DNA of 64,000 nucleotides from Agrobacterium tumefaciens (GTDB taxonomy: Bacteria; Pseudomonadota; Alphaproteobacteria; Rhizobiales; Rhizobiaceae): the NCBI RefSeq assembly GCF_005221325.1, contig NZ_CP039888.1, positions 558,001 to 622,000 of the forward strand, written 5' to 3'. Below are positions 18,959 through 27,286 of the stretch, piece by piece (positions within the stretch are counted from its first letter, which is position 1; every line of letters starts with the position of its first letter). The notes beneath the pieces were generated by a model, which saw only the letters and a program-made list of their open reading frames with translations, had not been told where the DNA came from and did not search any database. A program made the position numbers and the translations under genes.

Positions 18959-19095
18959 AGCCTCATCCTGTGCTACGAGGTCCGCGCCAACGGCCTCAAT
19001 CAACTGTTCAGGCTGGGATCAATAAAGGTGGGCGGAGGTCCAAAAGCCAGCAGGCGGTCTCAAACGACCAGGATTCCGACGGCCTTCCGCCCACT
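18959..19095 (-). ncRNA. Candidate bridge RNA (seekRNA) of the IS110 element
   Basis: Read on the minus strand, this noncoding part folds into two loops. The first is closed by a perfect 9-bp stem (19086-19094 with 19028-19036). It contains CGGAATCCTG (19078-19069), identical to the right target flank 19130-19121; an inner hairpin GGTC/GACC (19069-19056); and GCTGG (19051-19047), matching the left target flank. The second is closed by AGCCT/AGGCT (19014-19010 with 18963-18959). It contains ACAGTTG (19007-19001), identical to the element end at 18008-18002; an inner hairpin GAGG/CCTC; and CACAGG (18972-18967), identical to the other end. This is the layout of known IS110 bridge RNAs. Transcription is inferred. 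Confidence 0.65.
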
Positions 19096-19122
19096 CTCCT
19101 TATATCACAAAGCCAATACACA

Positions 19123-19150
19123 GGATTCCGGCTCAGGGCCGGAATGACGG
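19123..19150. repeat. RIME-like repeat, copy A, right part
   Basis: GGATTCCGGCTCAGGGCCGG followed by AATGACGG is the distal hairpin of the repeat whose left part ends at 18001. The same hairpin closes the intact copy at 57168-57281. Confidence 0.8.
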
Positions 19151-19254
19151 AAGAAGGAGACGCAGCGAATCCCTGTAAACCATTGGCCTGCTGCAACCGC
19201 CAATCGCGCAGTGTGCGAGTTCTCCGCGCATGCCGCAGGGAGGCCTACCGTCAC

Positions 19255-20226
19255 TTACCCCGGCACCAGCCGCAGCCGCGTGCCCCAGGGGTCGATCGCC
19301 TCCACCACATTATTCTCCATCTCCACCAGCACATACGCAGCTGCCCGCAGCCGCTCCTTCTGCGCCTCGAGATCGGCCGCATCGCGAATAGTGAGTGAAA
19401 ACCAGTCGAGACCGGTCTCCATGGTATTGCGTTCCTTCGCGCCCCGGCTGTTCCACGTATTGACGGCCAGATGGTGATGATAACCACCGGAAGAGAGGAA
19501 TGACGCATCCGAACGCGCATCCTGCGTCGGTCGCAGACCGACCGCCGATTCATAAAAGGCGCGGGCAGTGGCGATTTCGCCGACGCGCAGGTGAATATGG
19601 CCAATGCGCATCCCGGCCGGGGCGGTCTCATAGTCGCTTTTTTTGGTATCGGTCAGCGTCACGAGATCATCGACGTCGAGTGGTTCCGTGCCCATCTTCA
19701 CCACGTTACCGCTCCAGACCCATGTGTCCTTCGGCCGGTCGCTGTAAACCTCGATGCCGTTGCCCTCTGGATCGTTGAGATAGATCGCCTCGCTGACATT
19801 GTGGTCGGCAAAACCTGACAGAGGCACCTGCTTCAGCGCCGCGTGCACCAGCCAGCGTGCCAGATCCTTGCGGGAGGGCATCAGATAGGCGATGTGGAAC
19901 AGGCCGGCAGAGGTGGGGCTTTCGAAATCCGCCGCCGGCTTGTGCACGAGATCGAGCAGCGGCACGCTTCCGACACCGAGCGTCACGCCCCTTGCCGTGC
20001 GCTCCACCTCGTTCATGCCCAGCACCGAACGGTAGTACTCGATCATCGGGTCAAGTTCGCGCACACGCAGTGCCGCCTGACCCACATGTATCGGTGTCGT
20101 CAAGGCGAAGGGCAGGGCGGCATTTGCGGGGGCAGCACCCCCTTCTGCTTTGAGCGCACCGGCAAGAGCGGTGGCGGCACAGGAAATTCCGGCAAATTTC
20201 AACGTATGGCGGCGGGTAAATTGCAT
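19255..20226 (-). CDS. VOC/glyoxalase-fold dioxygenase-like protein with Tat-type signal
   Basis: This 323-residue protein has two vicinal-oxygen-chelate halves, each made of paired beta-alpha-beta-beta-beta modules. The first opens with TTPIHVGQAALRVRELDPMI and the second with GHIHLRVGEIATARAFYESA. Metal-ligand candidates are His in IHVGQ, His in GLFHIAYLM, His in IGHIHLRV and Glu in YVLVEMEN. The pattern resembles CatE-like extradiol dioxygenases. The N-terminus TRRHTLKFAG plus a hydrophobic stretch is a Tat-type signal, so it may act in the periplasm. The substrate is unknown. It is divergent from ppdK. Confidence 0.87.
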   Translation of the reverse strand: MQFTRRHTLKFAGISCAATALAGALKAEGGAAPANAALPFALTTPIHVGQAALRVRELDPMIEYYRSVLGMNEVERTARGVTLGVGSVPLLDLVHKPAADFESPTSAGLFHIAYLMPSRKDLARWLVHAALKQVPLSGFADHNVSEAIYLNDPEGNGIEVYSDRPKDTWVWSGNVVKMGTEPLDVDDLVTLTDTKKSDYETAPAGMRIGHIHLRVGEIATARAFYESAVGLRPTQDARSDASFLSSGGYHHHLAVNTWNSRGAKERNTMETGLDWFSLTIRDAADLEAQKERLRAAAYVLVEMENNVVEAIDPWGTRLRLVPG

Positions 20227-20452
20227 GAATAATCTCTTTGCAGCGATTTGAATGGCTTAGGCAACACTCCGTTTCAGCGCACTACACGAATGCGTCAATC
20301 ATGCCGTATTTGGCCTTTGCGGCAATTCTTGCGCGCAATTCGCCGCAATTATGCTGCACTGCGATGTAAACTGCACGTTGCGGCGTTCCCAACATGCTGG
20401 CAATGCTGTAGATGATAGAAAAATGACAACGCTTCTGGGTGGAGAGCGTGGA

Positions 20453-23179
20453 ATGAAAAAGTGGGTTTATACCTTCGGCAATGGTGCTGCCGAAGGCAGG
20501 GCAGGTGACGTTGCTATATTGGGCGGCAAGGGCGCGAACCTTGCCGAAATGGCAAGTCTCGGCCTACCCGTTCCCCCCGGCCTCACCATCATTACCGATG
20601 CCTGCGCGCTTTATCACAAGAATGGCCGCGATCTTCCCGAAGACCTGAAGTTGCAGGTCATGGCTGGCCTGCACGGCATGGAGATCGTCACCGGCAAGAC
20701 CTTCGGCGGCAGCCAGTCGCCGCTGCTTCTTTCCGTCCGCTCCGGCGCCCGCGCCTCCATGCCCGGCATGATGGACACCGTCCTCAACCTCGGTCTCAAC
20801 GACCGCACGGTCGAGGCGCTGGGCCATGATGCGGGTGATGCCCGTTTTGCCTGGGACAGCTACCGCCGTTTCATCCAAATGTATGGCGATGTCGTCATGG
20901 GCCTCGATCATGAAATGTTCGAGGAAATTCTCGAAGATGAGAAAGGCCGGCTCGGCCATGAATACGATACCGACATGTCGGCGGTCGAATGGCAGCACGT
21001 CGTTTCGCTTTACAAGAAGCTGATCGAGGACGAGCTCGGCGAAGCCTTCCCGCAGGATTGTCATGTCCAGCTCTGGGGCGCGATCGGCGCCGTTTTCGCC
21101 AGCTGGACCAATCATCGCGCCGTGACCTACCGGCATCTGCACAATATTCCGGGTGACTGGGGTACTGCGGTCAATGTGCAGGCCATGGTCTTCGGCAATC
21201 TCGGCTCGTCCTCGGCAACCGGCGTCGCCTTCACCCGCAATCCCTCGACCGGTGAGGCGGAGCTTTACGGCGAATTCCTCGTCAATGCGCAAGGGGAAGA
21301 CGTGGTGGCGGGCATCCGCACGCCGCAATCCATCACCGAGGCCGCAAGGCTGGCGTCCGGCTCCGACAAGCCTTCGATGGAAAAGCTGATGCCGGAGGCG
21401 TTTTCCGAATTTCTGGCGATCTGCAAACGGCTGGAAACGCATTACCGTGATATGCAGGATCTGGAATTCACCATCGAGCGCGGCAAGCTCTGGATGTTAC
21501 AGACCCGTTCCGGCAAGCGCACCACCCGCGCCGCGATGAAGATCGCCGTCGATATGGTGGAAGCCGGGCTGATTTCGCAGGAAGAAGCCGTCTGCCGCAT
21601 CGAGCCCTCATCACTCGACCAGCTGCTGCATCCGACCATTGATCCCGGCATTTCCCGCCCCATCATCGGCTCCGGCCTGCCGGCCTCTCCGGGGGCGGCG
21701 ACGGGCGAGATCGTCTTTACCTCGGAAGAGGCTGTCGCCGCCGAGGCCGAGGGGCGTCGCGTCATTCTGGTGCGCATTGAAACCAGCCCGGAAGATATTC
21801 ACGGCATGCATGCCGCAGAAGGCATTCTGACGACGCGCGGCGGCATGACCAGCCACGCCGCCGTGGTGGCGCGCGGTATGGGCATTCCCTGCGTCACCGG
21901 TGCCGGCTCCATGCGGGTCGACATGCGCAACAAGGTGCTGATCGGCGTCGGCTGTATGCTGAAGCGCGGCGATGTCATCACCATCGATGGCTCTTCCGGC
22001 CGGGTGCTGAAGGGCGAGGTGCCGATGACGCAGCCGGAACTGTCAGGCGATTTCGGCAAGCTGATGGAGTGGGCCGACGGTCTGCGCAGGATGACCGTGC
22101 GCACCAATGCCGATACGCCGGCCGATGCCCGTGCCGCCCGCGCCTTCGGTGCGGAAGGCATTGGCCTCTGCCGCACCGAACATATGTTCTTCGAGGGCGA
22201 CCGTATCCATGTGATGCGTGAGATGATCCTTGCCGAAAGCGAAAAGGGCAGGCGCGCCGCGCTGGACGAGCTTTTGCCGATGCAGCGTTCGGATTTCACC
22301 GAACTGTTCCAGATCATGCACGGCCTGCCGGTAACCATCCGCCTGCTCGATCCACCACTACACGAATTCCTGCCGAAGACCGATGGCGAGATCGTCGAGG
22401 TGGCGGCCGCCATGGGCATGCCGCAGACCGTGTTCCGCCAGCGGCTGGATGCGCTGCACGAATTTAACCCCATGCTCGGCCATCGCGGCTGCCGTCTCGC
22501 CATTTCTTATCCCGAGATCGCCGAAATGCAGGCACGCGCCATTTTTGAAGCCGCCGTTGAGGCGGCCCGCATCACCGGCGCACCTGTTGTGCCTGAAATC
22601 ATGGTGCCGCTGGTCGGCCTGCGCTCGGAGCTGGATTACGTCACTGAGGTCATCGATGGTGTCGCCGCAGCCGTGGCGCAGGAAACCGGCATGGAGATCG
22701 AATATCTCACCGGCACCATGATCGAGCTGCCGCGAGCGGCTCTGCGCGCTCATGTCATCGCGGAAGCGGCGGAGTTCTTCTCCTTCGGCACCAACGACCT
22801 GACGCAGACGACGTTTGGTATTTCGCGTGACGATGCGGCGCGTTTCATCAATACCTATCAGCGCAAGGGCATCATCGAACGCGACCCGTTCATCTCCCTC
22901 GATTTCGATGGTGTGGGCGAACTGATCCGCATCGCCGCCGAACGCGGCCGCCAGACACGGCCGGAACTGAAGCTCGGCATCTGCGGCGAACATGGGGGCG
23001 ATCCGGCCTCGATCCATTTCTGCGAGGATGCGGATCTCGATTACGTGTCCTGCTCACCGTTCCGCGTGCCCATCGCCCGGCTTGCGGCGGCGCAGGCGAC
23101 GCTGGCTGCAAAGGCAAAGCAGGGGGAAACCCAAAGCAACGTCGCCTTCATTCCCGTCAGGGGTTCTGTCGGACGATGA
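20453..23179 (+). CDS. ppdK: Pyruvate, phosphate dikinase
   Basis: The ATG at 20453 follows GGAGAG and gives 908 residues. An in-frame ATG at 20423 is also possible. The enzyme interconverts pyruvate + ATP + Pi with PEP + AMP + PPi, feeding gluconeogenesis. The N-terminal ATP-grasp domain starts with GGKGANLAEMASLGLPVPPG. The phosphohistidine is His468 in GGMTSHAAVVARGMG. The C-terminal TIM barrel binds PEP and has the catalytic cysteine Cys844 in GICGEHGGDP. All key residues are present. The 3' end overlaps a convergent lipoprotein gene by 23 bases. Confidence 0.97.
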   Translation: MKKWVYTFGNGAAEGRAGDVAILGGKGANLAEMASLGLPVPPGLTIITDACALYHKNGRDLPEDLKLQVMAGLHGMEIVTGKTFGGSQSPLLLSVRSGARASMPGMMDTVLNLGLNDRTVEALGHDAGDARFAWDSYRRFIQMYGDVVMGLDHEMFEEILEDEKGRLGHEYDTDMSAVEWQHVVSLYKKLIEDELGEAFPQDCHVQLWGAIGAVFASWTNHRAVTYRHLHNIPGDWGTAVNVQAMVFGNLGSSSATGVAFTRNPSTGEAELYGEFLVNAQGEDVVAGIRTPQSITEAARLASGSDKPSMEKLMPEAFSEFLAICKRLETHYRDMQDLEFTIERGKLWMLQTRSGKRTTRAAMKIAVDMVEAGLISQEEAVCRIEPSSLDQLLHPTIDPGISRPIIGSGLPASPGAATGEIVFTSEEAVAAEAEGRRVILVRIETSPEDIHGMHAAEGILTTRGGMTSHAAVVARGMGIPCVTGAGSMRVDMRNKVLIGVGCMLKRGDVITIDGSSGRVLKGEVPMTQPELSGDFGKLMEWADGLRRMTVRTNADTPADARAARAFGAEGIGLCRTEHMFFEGDRIHVMREMILAESEKGRRAALDELLPMQRSDFTELFQIMHGLPVTIRLLDPPLHEFLPKTDGEIVEVAAAMGMPQTVFRQRLDALHEFNPMLGHRGCRLAISYPEIAEMQARAIFEAAVEAARITGAPVVPEIMVPLVGLRSELDYVTEVIDGVAAAVAQETGMEIEYLTGTMIELPRAALRAHVIAEAAEFFSFGTNDLTQTTFGISRDDAARFINTYQRKGIIERDPFISLDFDGVGELIRIAAERGRQTRPELKLGICGEHGGDPASIHFCEDADLDYVSCSPFRVPIARLAAAQATLAAKAKQGETQSNVAFIPVRGSVGR

Positions 23180-23429
23180 TCTGACGCTCGACGACAACGG
23201 GCCTATAGAACATGTCGCGGTTCATCTGCGCCTGCCAGGCGCGGTTGTCGGCGCGGCGGTCCATTTCCAGATCGAGAAGGCAGCCCGCCATCGGGTCGGT
23301 GCCGGGGCGGAAACCATACCCCCGGCATGTCGCCTCATCCCGCGCCCGCCGCTCTTCCGGCGTCAGCGTCTGGCAGGCGGTGAGCGCCATGAGGGCGGCA
23401 AGCGAGCCGAGGACGATGGAAACACGCAT
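23157..23429 (-). CDS. Small lipoprotein, function unknown
   Basis: This 90-residue protein has a signal peptide and the lipobox LTAC (Cys19). A basic, cysteine-containing stretch (CRGYGFRPGTDPMAGCLLDLE) follows. This motif recurs in small envelope lipoproteins of rhizobia and suggests one disulfide. The C-terminus (VVERQIIVRQNP) is encoded in the 23 bases that overlap the end of ppdK on the other strand. No enzyme motif is seen. Confidence 0.8.
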   Translation of the reverse strand: MRVSIVLGSLAALMALTACQTLTPEERRARDEATCRGYGFRPGTDPMAGCLLDLEMDRRADNRAWQAQMNRDMFYRPVVVERQIIVRQNP

Positions 23430-23554
23430 CTTGTTTCTCCCTGATATGACAGCCGTACGGCACTTTTATTGCCGCGATTGATACGCCTGTTTGCATCTGG
23501 GGAAAAGCCGCATCGGGATGGAAAGTTGCGTTTGGTACAAGAAGGTATCCGTCG

Positions 23555-24142
23555 TCAAGCCAGCCGGGAACTCGCCATTTCAGCGCGCATCCAGCTCGAA
23601 TCCCCCCATGTCGAGAGCCAGATCATCAGGTCGGTAAGAAAGCCGATAATCGGCAGAAGAAGCCTGTGACCCAAGCCGCGTGTCGTCTGGTTTTTCTCGG
23701 CTTCCTGTAAATGCGCCAATTCCTGCTCCTGAATTGAGGCGATAAGCTTGTGAAGCTCGGGATCTCTTGTTTGCAGGAAGGCCAATTGATCTTCCAGATG
23801 GCGGTGAACGGTGCTTTCCACGGCTTCGGTGCAAATCCAGACCATGTTGCGTCCACCGAGCGCGGTCAGGAACCCGAGCAGGAAACCTCCGAGGCTCCAA
23901 AACGCCATGACGCGACAAGGTCTTGCGTTTCTGGCTGGCATGGCTTCTCGGAACAGGCGGCAATGATCGATCTCGTCGTCCCGCATCTCTTGAAGAGCGG
24001 GCACGATGTCCGGGAACAGCCGGCGGGCCACCCATATCTGTGCTCCGTAGATACGAATAGCGCCAAACTCACCAGCGTGATTGACCTTGAGAATACGCCG
24101 AACGGTAAGAGCTTGGTCGCGTTTACCGGAACTGACAAGCAT
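23555..24142 (-). CDS. coq7: Demethoxyubiquinone hydroxylase (Coq7 family)
   Basis: The ATG at 24142 gives 195 residues. A TTG start at 24157 would add five. Coq7 hydroxylates the ring of demethoxyubiquinone in ubiquinone synthesis using a di-iron centre. The ligand motifs are in order: Glu in VNHAGEFGAIR, ExxH in MRDDEIDHCRLF, Glu in CTEAVESTVHRHLEDQ and ExxH in QEQELAHLQEAE. The middle segment (LGGFLLGFLTALGG) is hydrophobic and membrane-associating. All ligands are intact. Confidence 0.94.
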   Translation of the reverse strand: MLVSSGKRDQALTVRRILKVNHAGEFGAIRIYGAQIWVARRLFPDIVPALQEMRDDEIDHCRLFREAMPARNARPCRVMAFWSLGGFLLGFLTALGGRNMVWICTEAVESTVHRHLEDQLAFLQTRDPELHKLIASIQEQELAHLQEAEKNQTTRGLGHRLLLPIIGFLTDLMIWLSTWGDSSWMRAEMASSRLA

Positions 24143-24294
24143 TCGAAGCAATACCAAAGCGCGTTCCAGTCAGCCGAGCGGTTGTCACCACCATTGATAA
24201 GTCGGTTCTTGTTCGGGGAAAACCCCATCTCGGTGGAAAGTCATGTTCGCTAGGGCGTCTCCTTTTCACTGGAAACGCCCCACGATTATCGCTG

Positions 24295-25659
24295 TCAGGC
24301 CGCCGCTACCTCCCGGTCATCGAGCGCGTCGATGTCCTTGGCGTTGTTATAAACGGCCTCATTGAGAATGCCTTCGCGCTTGGCGACGATGGTGGGCACC
24401 AGCGCCTGGCCGGCGACGTTGACCGCCGTGCGGCCCATGTCGAGGATCGGATCGATGGCGAGCAGCAGTCCCACGCCTTCAAGCGGCAGGCCGAGCGTGG
24501 AGAGCGTCAGCGTCAGCATCACCACAGCACCCGTCAGGCCGGCGGTCGCAGCGGAACCGAGCACGGAGACGAAGACGATCAGCACATATTCCTGAATGCC
24601 GAGCGGCACCTGGAAGAACTGCGCGATGAAGATCGCCGAGATTGCCGGATAGATCGCGGCGCAGCCATCCATCTTGGTGGTGGCGCCGAGCGGCACGGAG
24701 AAGGCGGCATATTCGCGCGGCACGCCAAGGCTCTTTTCCGTCACGGTTTCGGTGACGGGCAGCGTGCCGATGGAGGAGCGCGAGACGAAGGCGAGCTGGA
24801 TGGCCGGCCAAGCGCCCGCGAAGAACCGCGACGGCTTCAGGCCATGGGCGAGAAGCAGCGCCGGATAGACCACGAAGAGCACCAGCGCCAGACCGATATA
24901 AACCGCCGCCGCATACCAGCCGAGCTGCGACAGCGTCGTCCAGCCATATTGGTCAACCGCGCGGCCGAGCAGGCCGATGGTGCCGATGGGGGTGAGGCGG
25001 ATGACCCACCACAGGATTTTACGCACGATGGTAAGCAGCGACTGGTTGAAGGCGAGGAATGGCTCCGCCGCCTTGCCGGCCTTCAGGGCCGCGACACCAA
25101 AGGCAATCGATACGACGAGTAGCTGCAGAACGTTAAAGTTCAGCGAGGTGCTGCCGGAACCGTTGGTGATTTTGGTAGACGCCTCAAGGCCAAACACGTT
25201 GGCCGGGACGAGACCCTTCAGGAAATCCAGCCACGAACCGGTGGAGGAAGGCGCTGCCGCTGCCGTATTGGCAATCGCCGTGTTGACGCCCGGCTGAATG
25301 ACGAGGCCGAGCACGATGCCGATGACAACGGCGATCAGCGCGGTGATGGCGAACCACAGAAGTGTCTGCCAGACGAGCTTTGCCGCGTTGGAAAGGTTCT
25401 TGAGATTGGCGATGGAAGCGACGATGGCCGTAAAGATCAGCGGCGGCACGAGCGCGCGCAAAAGCTGCACGAAAATGCTGCCGATGGTCTGCAGCGTCAC
25501 CGAAAGCCAGTTGGGGCTGCCGGCGGCATCGGGGCCGATGTTGCGCGCAAGGAGGCCCAGCAGCAGGCCGATGACCATGGCGCTTAGAACCTGGAAGCCG
25601 AAATTGCGATAAAAGGGTTTGGGCCCGGAAGGGCGGGCGGACGTCGTTGCCTGTGACAT
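24295..25659 (-). CDS. DAACS-family dicarboxylate/amino acid:cation symporter
   Basis: The ATG at 25659 (MSQATTSARP) gives 454 residues. The frame is open further upstream but that part is not family-like. The protein belongs to the GltP/DctA-type sodium or proton symporters. It has eight membrane helices plus two re-entrant loops, the Ser-rich loop SRSSIGTLPVTETV, the TKMDG motif (GATTKMDGCAAIYPA) and the C-terminal substrate-binding DPILDMGRTAVNVAG. The likely substrates are glutamate, aspartate or C4-dicarboxylates. It is not next to a DctBD-type regulator here, so a DctA role is less likely. Confidence 0.92.
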   Translation of the reverse strand: MSQATTSARPSGPKPFYRNFGFQVLSAMVIGLLLGLLARNIGPDAAGSPNWLSVTLQTIGSIFVQLLRALVPPLIFTAIVASIANLKNLSNAAKLVWQTLLWFAITALIAVVIGIVLGLVIQPGVNTAIANTAAAAPSSTGSWLDFLKGLVPANVFGLEASTKITNGSGSTSLNFNVLQLLVVSIAFGVAALKAGKAAEPFLAFNQSLLTIVRKILWWVIRLTPIGTIGLLGRAVDQYGWTTLSQLGWYAAAVYIGLALVLFVVYPALLLAHGLKPSRFFAGAWPAIQLAFVSRSSIGTLPVTETVTEKSLGVPREYAAFSVPLGATTKMDGCAAIYPAISAIFIAQFFQVPLGIQEYVLIVFVSVLGSAATAGLTGAVVMLTLTLSTLGLPLEGVGLLLAIDPILDMGRTAVNVAGQALVPTIVAKREGILNEAVYNNAKDIDALDDREVAAA

Positions 25660-26088
25660 GACATGTCTCTTTATTGTGCAAGAAAACGAGAATGTTGCAC
25701 TTTTTACACGCATTCTCGAGGGAGATCGCCGAGGATACGCCGATTTCCTCAGCAATTAAGGGATGGACTTGCGTATTTGTTGCATTGTGGCGGAATTATT
25801 CCATTGAGGGCTCGGTTTGCGGAAAAATATTCCGCATTTTCGATGATCAGTTTCATCCAGAGAGAGTTATGGTGCTGAGACAGCCTGTCTGGACATTTAA
25901 AACCAGAAAGGAGTGGGCCTGATCCGGCATGGCGTTGGCGGTGGGGATCGGCCGGAATTCAAGGATCAAACCCCTCCTTTGTTTTCCTCGCCGCAAATCC
26001 GGTCTATGACATCATATGCAGGTGATTCCCTGCCAGAATTCGGGTGCAACGCTTTTTAGCCAATGCGATCTAACGGATATCCGCTTCC
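25660..26088. promoter_or_regulatory. Intergenic region between two divergent genes
   Basis: I see no gene in these 429 bases. The one notable element is the perfect inverted repeat GCGGAA-AAATA-TTCCGC at 25819-25835, about 160 bases upstream of the symporter start. It could be an operator. The part nearest the symporter is AT-rich and probably holds its promoter. Confidence 0.4.
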
Positions 26089-27009
26089 ATGACTGTGCGT
26101 TTCGTCCGGCCTTTTTCGGTTGCAGCCTATCTTTCCCGTTATCTGGGTCTTGCGGCGCTGGCGCTTTTTCTCATCGCCGCCGGCATCCACCGTTTCGGGC
26201 CGTTGACGACGCCTGATCTCGTCGGGCTGCTCATCATTGCCGCCGGTATCGCTCTCGCGGCCGTGCTTCTGGCGCTGATCGGCCTGGAGCGGCTGTGGAC
26301 GACGGGCGCGCGTGGCGGGCTTTCGGCACTGGCCGCGCTGCTTCTCTCGGCGCTGCCGCTCGGCGTCGTCGGTTACGGCGCATATCTTTATTGGCAGCAG
26401 CCGAAGATTTACGACATCTCCACCGATCTGACCGACGTGCCGGAATGGCTCGCGACACCCGCCGCCAACCAGCAATGGCTGGTGCGACCCGCGACCCTTA
26501 CCAAGGCGGATCGCGATGAGCAGGCGGAAGCCTATGCCAGCCTTGCCGGCCGTCGTTATGAGGGCGCGATCGACCGCATCTATGCCGCCGCCAAAAAAAT
26601 GGCGACTGCCCAGTCCATCCGCATTACCCATACGAAGGGTGTGATCGGCGCGGAAGATGCCCCAACCATCGGCGTGCCGCCACAGGACAGGACGCAGCCC
26701 GCGGAAGATGCGCCGGTGGAAGACCTGCCCTCCATCGTGCCCGTGCCCATGGCCCGCCCGTCCGACGCGCCACAGCCCACTTTCTTCAACGGCAGCGGTG
26801 TGGTGCTGATGCAGGGCGAAACCCGCACCCGCATCTGGGGCCTGCGTTTCGATATCCTCATCCGCCTGAAGGAAGAGGCGGAAACCACCATCGTCGATGT
26901 GCGCGTCGCCTCCCGCTACGGCCCGCATGATCTCGGCATGGGTGCTGCGATTGCCGAGGCCTATCTCGATACGCTGGATGCGGAAATGCAGGGTCTGAAC
27001 GACAATTGA
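26089..27009 (+). CDS. DUF1499 membrane protein
   Basis: This 306-residue protein has three hydrophobic segments in the first 100 residues (about 12-35, 42-64, 75-98). A soluble DUF1499 domain follows, with the family's ISTDLTDVPEW start and the closing RVASRYGPHDLGMGAAIAE. A Pro/Ala-rich insertion (about residues 190-225) splits the domain. DUF1499 proteins are widespread in alphaproteobacteria and have no established function. The gene is monocistronic by its surroundings. Confidence 0.87.
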   Translation: MTVRFVRPFSVAAYLSRYLGLAALALFLIAAGIHRFGPLTTPDLVGLLIIAAGIALAAVLLALIGLERLWTTGARGGLSALAALLLSALPLGVVGYGAYLYWQQPKIYDISTDLTDVPEWLATPAANQQWLVRPATLTKADRDEQAEAYASLAGRRYEGAIDRIYAAAKKMATAQSIRITHTKGVIGAEDAPTIGVPPQDRTQPAEDAPVEDLPSIVPVPMARPSDAPQPTFFNGSGVVLMQGETRTRIWGLRFDILIRLKEEAETTIVDVRVASRYGPHDLGMGAAIAEAYLDTLDAEMQGLNDN

Positions 27010-27070
27010 GGCGTTGACGCCTGAAGGCTGGACGGCGCGCTCCGCTTCGGGGTGATTTGATTGCGACTTC

Positions 27071-27210
27071 GCCGCTTGTTTCTTCTCCCCGAGGGGGAGA
27101 AGGTGGCCCGAAGGGCCGGATGAGGGGGCGCCCTCTCCGCATATCGCTGGCCGTTCCCCCTCATCCCGCTGCCGCGGACTTCTCCCCCTCGGGGAGAAGA
27201 AACAAGCGGC
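27071..27210. repeat. Palindromic intergenic repeat, family 3
   Basis: GCCGCTTGTTTCTTCTCCCC at 27071-27090 is the reverse complement of 27191-27210. A second internal palindrome (GGCCCGAAGGGCC) follows in the left half. The 140-bp element lies between two convergent genes and could form a large cruciform in the transcript. Confidence 0.8.
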
Positions 27211-27286
27211 AGACGCTCACTCCGTCAATAAGGCAGCGATGGACTATGCGGCAGCAAGGCTTGAAATCCCGCGCGTCAAAACCCCC

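Larger units (their letters stand above)
18002..19122 (-). mobile_element. IS110-family insertion sequence inside a RIME-like repeat
   Basis: Comparison with the two uninterrupted repeats places the ends at 18002 and 19122, with a GG dinucleotide at both borders (18000-18001 and 19123-19124) as the likely shared core. The ends carry a short inverted repeat (TGTATTGG at 18006-18013, CCAATACA at 19113-19120). There is no long terminal inverted repeat and no target duplication beyond the core, as expected for IS110 elements. The element is about 1.12 kb and holds one transposase gene, plus about 150 noncoding bases at its 5' side and under 25 at its 3' side. Confidence 0.88.

Noticed and set aside
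27071..27210. Long inverted repeat as possible IS ends
   Set aside because: The space between the arms is under 100 bases and holds no transposase. It fits a palindromic intergenic repeat better.
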